NCBI GenBank assembly: GCA_902774245.1
Contig: CACYHQ010000003.1
Coordinates: 62,001 to 126,000, forward strand
DNA from: an uncultured bacterium
Lineage (GTDB): Bacteria; Verrucomicrobiota; Lentisphaeria; Victivallales; UBA1829
DNA: 64,000 nt
Direction of reading: 5' to 3'
This document shows, piece after piece, positions 23,441-30,109 of the stretch (position 1 is the stretch's first letter; the number at the start of each line of letters is the position of its first letter). The notes beneath the pieces are model-generated. The model was not told the origin of the DNA and did not search any database. It saw only the letters and a list, made by a program, of their open reading frames with translations. Position numbers and translations under genes: made by a program.

Positions 23441-25531
23441 ATGCCGATTCCTGTCCTGAATGACAAACAGATGGTCGCGCTGAAAAGCGTGTTGAACGGC
23501 GGGAAGGTTATCAACCTGACTGGCGGCGGTGCGAAAAGCCCCCGTCTGCCTACGATGCCGGAAGAAGGAAGCACGACCATAAACGTGGGGAGTTCTTATG
23601 ACGGTCCGTTTGCTGTCGTTTCAAAGGGAAGTACGGTTATTTCGTCCGGCGGTACAACCTATGATGCGGTTCAAGTCCATATCAGCAGCGGAGCGATCAG
23701 CGTTGACGAATGGCGGTTATACTCCCCGTCTTTTGGTGACGAACACACTTTCTATGCCCTGCCGAACGACAACGATTTATACATGGAGATTCTAACTCCG
23801 CATGGAGATTTTCTGCCTATTGCATCGTCCTTTCCGGGCATTAGTGGGACAAGATTCGCATACATCTCTTTCCCTCACTCAACACGCCCGGCACACGTGG
23901 AAGGGATTCAATCCATCAAACTGGCGGAAAACAGAGGCGGAAAGATCATCCAAATACAGCATGGGGAGATTTCGGATGTCCCCTGGCTTTACACCCCAGA
24001 TTACGCATCGTCTGCCGGAACAGCGAAGTATGCTTTGAGCGCGGGCTACAAAGGTCCGTTCCATGTCGAGATCGCAAGCCTCGATGTCAATGTATCGGAA
24101 GGTGGATGGCAAGGAACGCTACACATCTTCGACAATACCGATTCCGATGCAAATATCAGCTACCGTCCGAGTGCCGGGCGTATCGTTCAGGGGGGGACGC
24201 ATACTGTCATTGAAGGCGGCTATGAAGTCCCGTTTTCAGCACCGGAAATCGGAACAAAAACCGCAGATGTCAACGTCTATCTTTATGAAGATTCGGACGG
24301 CTTCAAATATCGCGCGATCCCGCAGGGGGATTCTTATGAGTTTGACGGATTCTTCACGCGCCTTGCATTCATTCAGGGCGGCGTTCAACTACGGCAAACG
24401 CAATACGGCGATATTGTTGATGTTGATGTCGGAGGCTCAACGGTAATCAACAGCAGTTCGATCTACAGCAGTACCATTGTTCATTCGAGCAGTATCACAA
24501 GCGACATTCACACCAGCACGGTCTATTCGAGCTCGATCTATTCCAGCACAATCGTCAATTCCAGCACGATCGTCAATTCCAGCACGATCGTCAATTCCAG
24601 CTCGTTTGCGCTCGAATACAAGGGGCATTTCTGCGTTTCCGGCGCGATTGAAAGCGCGGGAACTCCGCAAGAGGCTTTCATTGCCACGGTGTACGACGGG
24701 ACGCATCCAACCGCGAACGTGGCCGGAGAAATCATTGTCGGGAACACGGTAAGCCATGCCGGAAAGTCCTCTTTCCCTTGCCCGATTGGAAGCAGTGTTT
24801 ATCTTATCGGCACGGTGAGCGGGAACAGTGTTTCGGTGGAGTACAGCGCGTGCGGGGCGGCTCCCTCGGTTCAGGAAAACCAGTTCTATACACAGATCGC
24901 ATGTAATTTCGGCGGCACGATGACGCAAATGCAATACGGGGATATTGTTCAGCCCGTCAAGGTCGGCGCGACGGGCGTAACTCGCCTGATCGCCGGAACG
25001 CCGAATGTTACTCTTTCCCCGGAAACCGGAACGGGTGAAGTTACAATCAATGTTACAGGCGGATCAGGCGGCGGGGGCGGAAGCCTGTCGTATGTTTGCA
25101 TTGGGGAAGAGCCTGATACCGAAACTGGAATCATAAACGCCCAAGCAAACACGGCGTACTTTATCGCGGTTTTCGGAGACTTGCACCATGACGAGGAAGA
25201 TGGTTATATCTGCCAGTATTACTATACGGTGGATTACAGTGTTACACCGCAAGTCTATACAAGACACAAAACCGATTATAACGATTTGGAATCTTACTCT
25301 GCTGGATATGGATATAGCATGGAGCTTGTTCTTCCCGCACCAAGCGAGGACAGCATTATCGAAATATGCCTGTTTGCCTATACATCCGTATTGATTTCAT
25401 CCACAAAGCCGATTCGCAATTATCAAGGCACTCCGCCTATTAACCAACCGTACCCGATCACAAACAGAAATGTAAAGTTTGTCTATATCGCGGAGGATCA
25501 AGGCGGAACGTGGTACATGTACGGGAACTAA
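23441..25531 (+). CDS. Large tail fibre or adhesin with pentad repeats
   Basis: 696 residues. Sections: an N-terminal part with one SGG-type repeat (GSTVISSGGTTYD); two related beta domains that each end in a QxQYGDIV or QMQYGDIV segment; between them a run of five-residue Ser/Thr/Ile repeats at about 345-385 (SSSIYSSTIV and NSSTIVNSSTIV) that would stack as a right-handed beta-helix; a GGSGGGGGS linker at about 540; and a C-terminal domain of 150 residues that may bind a receptor. It is the last structural gene before the integrase side. The repeated DNA at 24551-24604 would let the helix length change by recombination. Confidence 0.7.
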   Translation: MPIPVLNDKQMVALKSVLNGGKVINLTGGGAKSPRLPTMPEEGSTTINVGSSYDGPFAVVSKGSTVISSGGTTYDAVQVHISSGAISVDEWRLYSPSFGDEHTFYALPNDNDLYMEILTPHGDFLPIASSFPGISGTRFAYISFPHSTRPAHVEGIQSIKLAENRGGKIIQIQHGEISDVPWLYTPDYASSAGTAKYALSAGYKGPFHVEIASLDVNVSEGGWQGTLHIFDNTDSDANISYRPSAGRIVQGGTHTVIEGGYEVPFSAPEIGTKTADVNVYLYEDSDGFKYRAIPQGDSYEFDGFFTRLAFIQGGVQLRQTQYGDIVDVDVGGSTVINSSSIYSSTIVHSSSITSDIHTSTVYSSSIYSSTIVNSSTIVNSSTIVNSSSFALEYKGHFCVSGAIESAGTPQEAFIATVYDGTHPTANVAGEIIVGNTVSHAGKSSFPCPIGSSVYLIGTVSGNSVSVEYSACGAAPSVQENQFYTQIACNFGGTMTQMQYGDIVQPVKVGATGVTRLIAGTPNVTLSPETGTGEVTINVTGGSGGGGGSLSYVCIGEEPDTETGIINAQANTAYFIAVFGDLHHDEEDGYICQYYYTVDYSVTPQVYTRHKTDYNDLESYSAGYGYSMELVLPAPSEDSIIEICLFAYTSVLISSTKPIRNYQGTPPINQPYPITNRNVKFVYIAEDQGGTWYMYGN
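24551..24604 (+). repeat. Three 18-bp tandem repeats inside the fibre gene
   Basis: ATCGTCAATTCCAGCACG occurs twice in succession and a third time with one change. Each unit encodes six residues of the Ser-Ser-Thr-Ile-Val pattern, so gain or loss of units keeps the reading frame. Confidence 0.85.
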
Positions 25532-25905
25532 AGCTCTTCTGCGTTGTCAAACTCCGGGTGCGGAGTTGGCTTCGGCGGGTGAGCATAGTCCCAGCGGTTG
25601 ATCGCCAGACTGATCGCGACAACGAACTTGACCTGATCGCCATGCTGCCGGAAGGAACATTTCTTGTAGATTTCCTCGCGCCCAAATTCCGCGAGATGCC
25701 GCCCTTTCTCGGAGAGAATGTTCATCTTGGCGTAAAGCATCGTGTAGTGCGTCCGAACAAGCCCCCAATGGGATTCATAGATAATCAGCCATTCCAAACC
25801 GTCGCAACTCCCCTTGATATATCGGAGGTCTTCAAGCAACGATCCTTCAATGGTGTTTTCCGAAGCCGGGAACGGTATCGGTTCAGGCGGGTATTCGATT
25901 GGCAT
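25528..25905 (-). CDS. Prophage protein of unknown function, 125 residues
   Basis: Starts at 25905 after GGAAAGCAGAC on the reverse strand. Pro-rich at both ends (MPIEYPPEPIPFP and HPPKPTPHPEF), with a central helical part containing LEWLIIYESHWGLVRTHY. It has its own promoter at 25936-25963 and is the only gene between the integrase and the fibre gene. Expression in the lysogen is likely from its promoter, so it could be an immunity or exclusion factor (inference only). Confidence 0.55.
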   Translation of the reverse strand: MPIEYPPEPIPFPASENTIEGSLLEDLRYIKGSCDGLEWLIIYESHWGLVRTHYTMLYAKMNILSEKGRHLAEFGREEIYKKCSFRQHGDQVKFVVAISLAINRWDYAHPPKPTPHPEFDNAEEL

Positions 25906-25935
25906 GTCTGCTTTCCTTCGTGGTGGTGGAGAGGT

Positions 25936-25963
25936 AATATAGCATCAAAGCGCGGAAAGTCAA
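25936..25963 (-). promoter_or_regulatory. Promoter of the 25528 gene
   Basis: Reverse strand: TTGACT, 16 bases, TATATT, with TTGATGC leading into the -10 exactly as at 19451. It lies between the integrase stop and the start of the 125-residue gene. Confidence 0.75.
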
Positions 25964-25970
25964 CCGCATT

Positions 25971-27206
25971 TTACGGGATTCGGTCGAGAGCCTTTTTCAT
26001 TGCCTCGACGCGGGCGGCGGTGTAGCCGTAGTGGACGTTCTTGGAATCCTTGTGTCCGATAATGCGCTTGACGATCAGATCGTCTACCCCGGCTTCAATC
26101 ATCATCGTCTGGGCGTAGACGCGCCACGAATGATCCTTGCACGATTCACAGCCTGGGATGCGCTTTACAGCGCGGTTATACCGTTTCTGCCCCGCTGATT
26201 CCCGGCGGCGTCCATCCTCGCGGAAAACGCACGTCTGCGCGGCTTTTTCGACAGCCTCGCGCGTCATGTAAGGCGCGAGTTTGTCGCAAATCGGGATAAT
26301 GCGGTCGGAGAACGTTTTCTCAAACTCCTTTGAGATTTTGAAACACCTGTACCCTTCAACGTCCACGATGCCGCAGTTTTTGTACCCGGCGAGACATGCC
26401 TCAACCTCGCCAACGCGCATTCCGGTGTAACGCTGTATGCGGGGGATCAACGTCCATTTCGGCAGGGCGCGCATTGCTTCATCCGCCTTTGAGGGGGGAA
26501 TGATCGGGGTGTTCGCCTTGCGGACGGTCGGCAGATCAATCGTGAAGTTTTCAACGACAAAGCGGCTGGAAATGATGCCGTCTTTGATAAGCCAACGGAG
26601 AAACGAGCGGAAGATCGAGAAGATATGAAAGATCGTCGTCGGGGATTTCTCCTTGGAAACGAGATGCTCCCGAAGATGAACTGCATCTTGCTTGGTGAGG
26701 TGCGCGACCTGTTTCTTGCCGCCGATGATCCGGGCAACGAGGCGGATGTACTCGGAGTATTTTTCAATCGTAGCCGGGCGGTACTTTGCGGAACTGTTCA
26801 TGTACTCAACGTAGCGATCCGCCGCGGCTGTGAGCGTGATCCCGTCCGATGCTTCAATAATCGAGGTGAGCGAGGAAAGATGATTCACGGCTTCACCCTC
26901 TGCATCGATGATCGAGCGTCCGATCTCTTCCAGGGCATGAATGCCGGAGTTGAGCGCGAGAACCGGAACAACGAAGCGATCCCGGATCGATGCCGCCACG
27001 GCGAAATCTTTTGTGAATAGGCTTTGGCGGATAAGTTTTCCGCCGAAGCGGGCGGGGACGCGAAAGACGAGGTGGTACACGCCTTTTTCGTCCCTTTTGA
27101 GGTACTTTTCATCATGTGAAGGGCGGGGAGACATAGACTTGATACCCTTGATTTCTTTCTGTTCCAGTATCAAGTTTATATCACGAATGAGGCTTTGTAA
27201 ATCCAT
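25971..27206 (-). CDS. int: Tyrosine-type phage integrase
   Basis: 411 residues, starting at 27206 (MDLQSLIRDINLI). The frame stays open far upstream into the kinase gene by chance, but that DNA belongs to the tRNA and the next gene. Catalytic residues are visible: Arg264 in TGMRVGE, His359-x2-Arg362 in DHSWRVYAQ, His385 in IIGHKD, and the nucleophile Tyr393 (Tyr395 is the alternative). A SAM-like core-binding domain spans about 120-225. It recombines phage and host attachment sites; the gene begins 33 bases from the tRNA-Ser 3' end, its likely target. Confidence 0.93.
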   Translation of the reverse strand: MDLQSLIRDINLILEQKEIKGIKSMSPRPSHDEKYLKRDEKGVYHLVFRVPARFGGKLIRQSLFTKDFAVAASIRDRFVVPVLALNSGIHALEEIGRSIIDAEGEAVNHLSSLTSIIEASDGITLTAAADRYVEYMNSSAKYRPATIEKYSEYIRLVARIIGGKKQVAHLTKQDAVHLREHLVSKEKSPTTIFHIFSIFRSFLRWLIKDGIISSRFVVENFTIDLPTVRKANTPIIPPSKADEAMRALPKWTLIPRIQRYTGMRVGEVEACLAGYKNCGIVDVEGYRCFKISKEFEKTFSDRIIPICDKLAPYMTREAVEKAAQTCVFREDGRRRESAGQKRYNRAVKRIPGCESCKDHSWRVYAQTMMIEAGVDDLIVKRIIGHKDSKNVHYGYTAARVEAMKKALDRIP

Positions 27207-27238
27207 AACTATCTCCGCATAAGTGAAAAGTAAAAATA

Positions 27239-27329
27239 TGGCGGAGAGAGGGGGATTCGAACCCCCGAACGGGAAAAACCCGTTAACGGTTTTCGAGACC
27301 GCCGCCTTCGACCGCTCAGCCATCTCTCC
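27239..27329 (-). tRNA. tRNA-Ser(CGA), prophage attachment gene
   Basis: 91 bases on the reverse strand. The acceptor arm GGAGAGA pairs with TCTCTCC, with discriminator G and an encoded CCA. The anticodon loop is CTCGAAA (anticodon CGA, reading UCG). A long variable arm with the ACGGG...CCCGT stem is typical of type II tRNAs such as tRNA-Ser, and the T arm GGGGGTTCGAATCCCCC is intact. Its 3' end points at the integrase, so attB is expected in the T-arm/acceptor half, kept whole by identical phage sequence. Confidence 0.96.
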
Positions 27330-27352
27330 GGTTTTCAAAAAAAACAGAGAAT

Positions 27353-27380
27353 AATATAGCCTGCAATTGCGAAAAAGCAA
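27353..27380 (-). promoter_or_regulatory. tRNA-Ser promoter
   Basis: Reverse strand TTGCTT, 16 bases, TATATT, ending 24 bases before the tRNA 5' end. Its -35 and -10 boxes equal those of the prophage cassette promoter at 19451. Confidence 0.75.
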
Positions 27381-27422
27381 GCGGCGCAACGTATTTTTAC
27401 GTGCGGAATCCGCCCGAAAGAC

Positions 27423-27455
27423 AAAAACACCGTCTCTCCCGGAGGAAAGACGGTG
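27423..27455 (-). terminator. Terminator of the xylulokinase gene
   Basis: An 8-bp stem CACCGTCT/AGACGGTG (27428-27435, 27448-27455) is followed on the reverse strand by five T residues, 24 bases after the kinase stop. Confidence 0.85.
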
Positions 27456-27478
27456 CCGATCATTCGCGGAAACGGAGC

Positions 27479-29008
27479 TCAGCTGCGGCTGGATTCGAGC
27501 GCGGCGTAGTCCGCCATCATGCCGTCGTAGAGGCCGCGCAGGGAGGCGTCGGGCTCGATGACGGATGCGGAGGCGCAGAACATCGCGTAGAGGTCCTCGA
27601 ACGGCGTGTTCTCGATGCCGTTGGCGGCGCGGATGGCGGCGCCGAGGGATGCGGAGTTCGCGATGGAGACGGTCTCGATCTTCGCCTGGAAGACGTCCGC
27701 GAGGATCTGACGGAACGTCGCGCTCTTGGATGCGCCGCCGGTCACGCGGATGCGCTTGAAGCTGCCGTCGCCCTGCCACGCGGAATGGCGGCGCATGGTG
27801 AGCGCCTGGGATTCGAGCAGGCAGCGGATCTGTTCGGCCTTGGATGCCGCGGCGGGGTCGAAATTGCGGACGACGCCGGCGGGGACCGCGGGCGTGTTTT
27901 CGGCTTCGTAGTAGGGGAGCATCAGCTTGCCGCCGTTGCCGGGTTTGGTCTCGGCGCACGCCGTGACGTCGAAGAACTTCCAGTCCACGCCGAGCTCGTC
28001 GCGGAGGTGTTCGCGGGCGAACGAGCCGTTGGTGAAGCAGATGAGGCTCATGAAGCCGCCCGCCGGGTTGCCGAACACGTGTCCGCATCCGTCCGGATCG
28101 GTCACGAAGTTCTGCATCGTGGCGAAGAAGGTGTCGCTGGTGCCGAGGCTGATGACCGCGGTGCCGAAGGAGCCGCCGCCGACGCCGATCAGGCTGCACG
28201 GATTGTCGCCGGACCAGACCACGACCGGGATGCCCGCGGTCAGGCCGTACTTCGTGAAGTAGGCGGAGAGCTTGCCCGCGACGGTGTTCGAGGGCTTCAC
28301 GGGCGGGAGCTTGCTCATGAGGTCGGGGGCGGTGGCCGCCGTGATCTCGGGATCCCACTCGAGCTTGTGCAGATTCAGCAGGTTCATGCCCGCGCCGTCG
28401 CCGTAGTCGATCGGGGTGTCCTTGCCGCAGAGCACGGAGCACAGGAACGAGCTCACGAGGTGTACGGTCTTCGTCTTCGCCCAGGCTTCCGGTTCGTTCA
28501 CGGCGAACTTGCGGATCTGCGGACCGGTGAAGCGCACGATCGCCGGGCTGCCGGTGTCTCTGCGGAGTCTTTCGCCGAACTGTTCGGTCAGCCAGGCGCA
28601 TTCCTTATCCGTGGACTTGTCCATCCAGATCGGGGCGACCGCGCGGGAAAGGATCGGCGTGAGCTGGTCGGCGAGAGTCTTCGCGGGATCCCAGTCGGTG
28701 ATCGGGGCGCTCAGATAGACGGATCCGTGCTGCTGGCCGGAACCGGAGATGCCGGCGATCTTTTCCATCGGGAAATCCGCCTTTTTCATGCGGTCGAACA
28801 GCATGTCCATGGCGGCGACCCACATGCGCGGATCGGCGCAGCGGACGTTTTCGTCGTCGTTGGGGAGATATCCGCTCGGGGATTTGTATTCCGGCAGATC
28901 GTTCTTGAAGTTGACCGCGAAGGAGCCGACGACTTTGCCGGCGACGGTGTCGATGACCTCGGCTTTGAGGCCCTGCGTGCTGGAGTCAAGACCCAGATAG
29001 TAACTCAT
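27479..29008 (-). CDS. xylB: Xylulokinase-type FGGY sugar kinase
   Basis: 509 residues. The N-terminus YYLGLDSSTQGLKAEV has the FGGY phosphate-binding start with Asp8, and SGSGQQHGSVYL is the substrate-loop signature of xylulokinases. The FGGY C-domain has the GGASKSATFRQILAD and ANSASLGAAIRAANG segments. The DLPEYKSPSGYLP region and overall length match the eukaryote-like XylB branch rather than E. coli XylB. It should phosphorylate D-xylulose for the pentose phosphate pathway, which suits the GH39 beta-xylosidase-like enzyme further along; another pentulose substrate is possible. It is a single-gene unit with its own terminator. Confidence 0.82.
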   Translation of the reverse strand: MSYYLGLDSSTQGLKAEVIDTVAGKVVGSFAVNFKNDLPEYKSPSGYLPNDDENVRCADPRMWVAAMDMLFDRMKKADFPMEKIAGISGSGQQHGSVYLSAPITDWDPAKTLADQLTPILSRAVAPIWMDKSTDKECAWLTEQFGERLRRDTGSPAIVRFTGPQIRKFAVNEPEAWAKTKTVHLVSSFLCSVLCGKDTPIDYGDGAGMNLLNLHKLEWDPEITAATAPDLMSKLPPVKPSNTVAGKLSAYFTKYGLTAGIPVVVWSGDNPCSLIGVGGGSFGTAVISLGTSDTFFATMQNFVTDPDGCGHVFGNPAGGFMSLICFTNGSFAREHLRDELGVDWKFFDVTACAETKPGNGGKLMLPYYEAENTPAVPAGVVRNFDPAAASKAEQIRCLLESQALTMRRHSAWQGDGSFKRIRVTGGASKSATFRQILADVFQAKIETVSIANSASLGAAIRAANGIENTPFEDLYAMFCASASVIEPDASLRGLYDGMMADYAALESSRS

Positions 29009-29151
29009 GGCTGCATCCTGTTCTGATGTTTGTTGTTTGGTGAAGTGAGAAACATACTACATAACAATAGCCTTGAAAGGCGTTTTTTCAAGAGAACGAC
29101 CCGATTTTCTCCTTTTTTTCTTGCCGTCCCGACTGTTTTCCGGAAACGAAA

Positions 29152-29186
29152 CGCCCGGCCCCATGCAGGATGGAGCTGGGCGGGCG
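29152..29186 (-). terminator. Possible terminator of the 29238 gene
   Basis: CGCCCG (29152-29157) pairs with CGGGCG (29181-29186), with further GC pairs inside, followed on the reverse strand by TTTCGTTT. The stem has a bulge and the T-run is broken, so this is a moderate call. Confidence 0.4.
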
Positions 29187-29237
29187 TCGAACTGTCCTTA
29201 ACCTGTCGGAAGCCTGACGTGCGCGGATTCCCTCAGT

Positions 29238-29957
29238 TCAACGGCCTTTGCGCGGGACGCCGTGCTGGTTCGGCGCGACCGGGATCGCGCCGCCCTTCTT
29301 TTCCGGAGCGGGCTTGGCCTTGGCTTCCGGCCGGACGACTACCGTGCGTGCCGGTTCGCGACGCGGTTCCGCACGATGTGCGGCGGGCGCAGGTTCACGT
29401 CTGGGGTCCACACGGTGCGCCACAGGCGCGGGGCCGTGGCCGGGACGCGGTTCCGGCCGGACGATGACCGTGCGCGGGGGAGGCGGCGGATCGTGACGGC
29501 GCGGCGGGGGCGCCCATCTCGGCGGTGCCGGGGGACGCGGACCGATTCCGCCCCAGATCCAGGCGTCGGCGTAGTAGAACCAGCCTTCGTAGTACGGGAC
29601 GTATTCGCCGTAGTAGTACCCGTAGGTGTACTCCGGGATCGTCGTCGTGACGGCGCCCGTCACGATCGTGGTCGCCGGCGTGGTCGTGACGACGGTCGGC
29701 GTCGTTGTTACTACGGGGGTTGTCGTGACGACCTTGGTTTCCACGACACGTTCGCGAGGAGCCACGATGACCGGAGCGGGACGCGGCTCGAATACCGCGC
29801 GCACCAGATTCACGATGTCGGCCGCGAGCTGGATGCCGTTGCTCGGCCGCGGCGGGGGCGGCGGGCCGTGACGACCCTGCGCGAAAGCTGCCGGGGCAAG
29901 GATTACCGCCGCAGTGACTGCGGCGCCGATAGCGAGCGTCTTGTTGAGAGTCTTCAT
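29238..29957 (-). CDS. Secreted Pro/Arg/Thr-rich low-complexity protein
   Basis: 239 residues. Clear signal peptide at 1-26 (basic start, AVTAAVILAPAAFA, cleavage before QG). The mature protein has a Pro run, a Val-Thr-Thr-Thr-Pro repeat zone (about 75-105), an aromatic stretch YTYGYYYGEYVPYYEGWFYY, and a C-terminal half of Pro/Arg/His/Glu repeats (DPRREPAPAAHRAEPRREPA). No catalytic motif is present. It resembles disordered periplasmic or envelope proteins; the basic, Pro-rich end could bind acidic polymers. It is transcribed alone from the strong promoter at 30025. Confidence 0.7.
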   Translation of the reverse strand: MKTLNKTLAIGAAVTAAVILAPAAFAQGRHGPPPPPRPSNGIQLAADIVNLVRAVFEPRPAPVIVAPRERVVETKVVTTTPVVTTTPTVVTTTPATTIVTGAVTTTIPEYTYGYYYGEYVPYYEGWFYYADAWIWGGIGPRPPAPPRWAPPPRRHDPPPPPRTVIVRPEPRPGHGPAPVAHRVDPRREPAPAAHRAEPRREPARTVVVRPEAKAKPAPEKKGGAIPVAPNQHGVPRKGR

Positions 29958-30024
29958 AGTCGGATCTCCTCTGTTGAAAGGTTAAAACTAATTCGACAAC
30001 CGAATGTTCTTATCGAACAAATAA

Positions 30025-30053
30025 AATATAATTCGAATAATTCGTATTGTCAA
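30025..30053 (-). promoter_or_regulatory. Near-consensus promoter of the 29238 gene
   Basis: Reverse strand TTGACA, 17 bases, TATATT, about 70 bases before the start codon. It is the best match to the sigma-70 consensus in the window. Confidence 0.8.
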
Positions 30054-30109
30054 ATGGATCTTTAAACTTTTTTCGAATTTTTTTGGAAATCCGAATAAAT
30101 TGACCTCAA

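Larger units (their letters stand above)
1..27238. mobile_element. Integrated tailed prophage (left end outside window)
   Basis: Portal, head morphogenesis, scaffold, capsid, neck, tail tube, tail chaperone, fibre and tyrosine integrase genes form one continuous block that stops at a tRNA-Ser gene. The integrase lies 33 bases from the encoded CCA end of that tRNA, which is the usual layout for integration into a tRNA 3' end. Terminase, repressor and the other attachment site are not visible and are presumed to lie left of base 1. A long non-contractile tail is likely because there are a tail tube, chaperones and a tape-measure-like protein but no sheath gene. Confidence 0.93.

Noticed and set aside
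24458..24604. Short repeats considered as a CRISPR array
   Set aside because: There are no spacers; the repeats are contiguous and in frame inside a fibre gene.
27207..28601. Upstream extension of the integrase frame to 876 codons
   Set aside because: The extra part runs through the tRNA-Ser gene and antisense to xylB. The integrase starts naturally at 27206.
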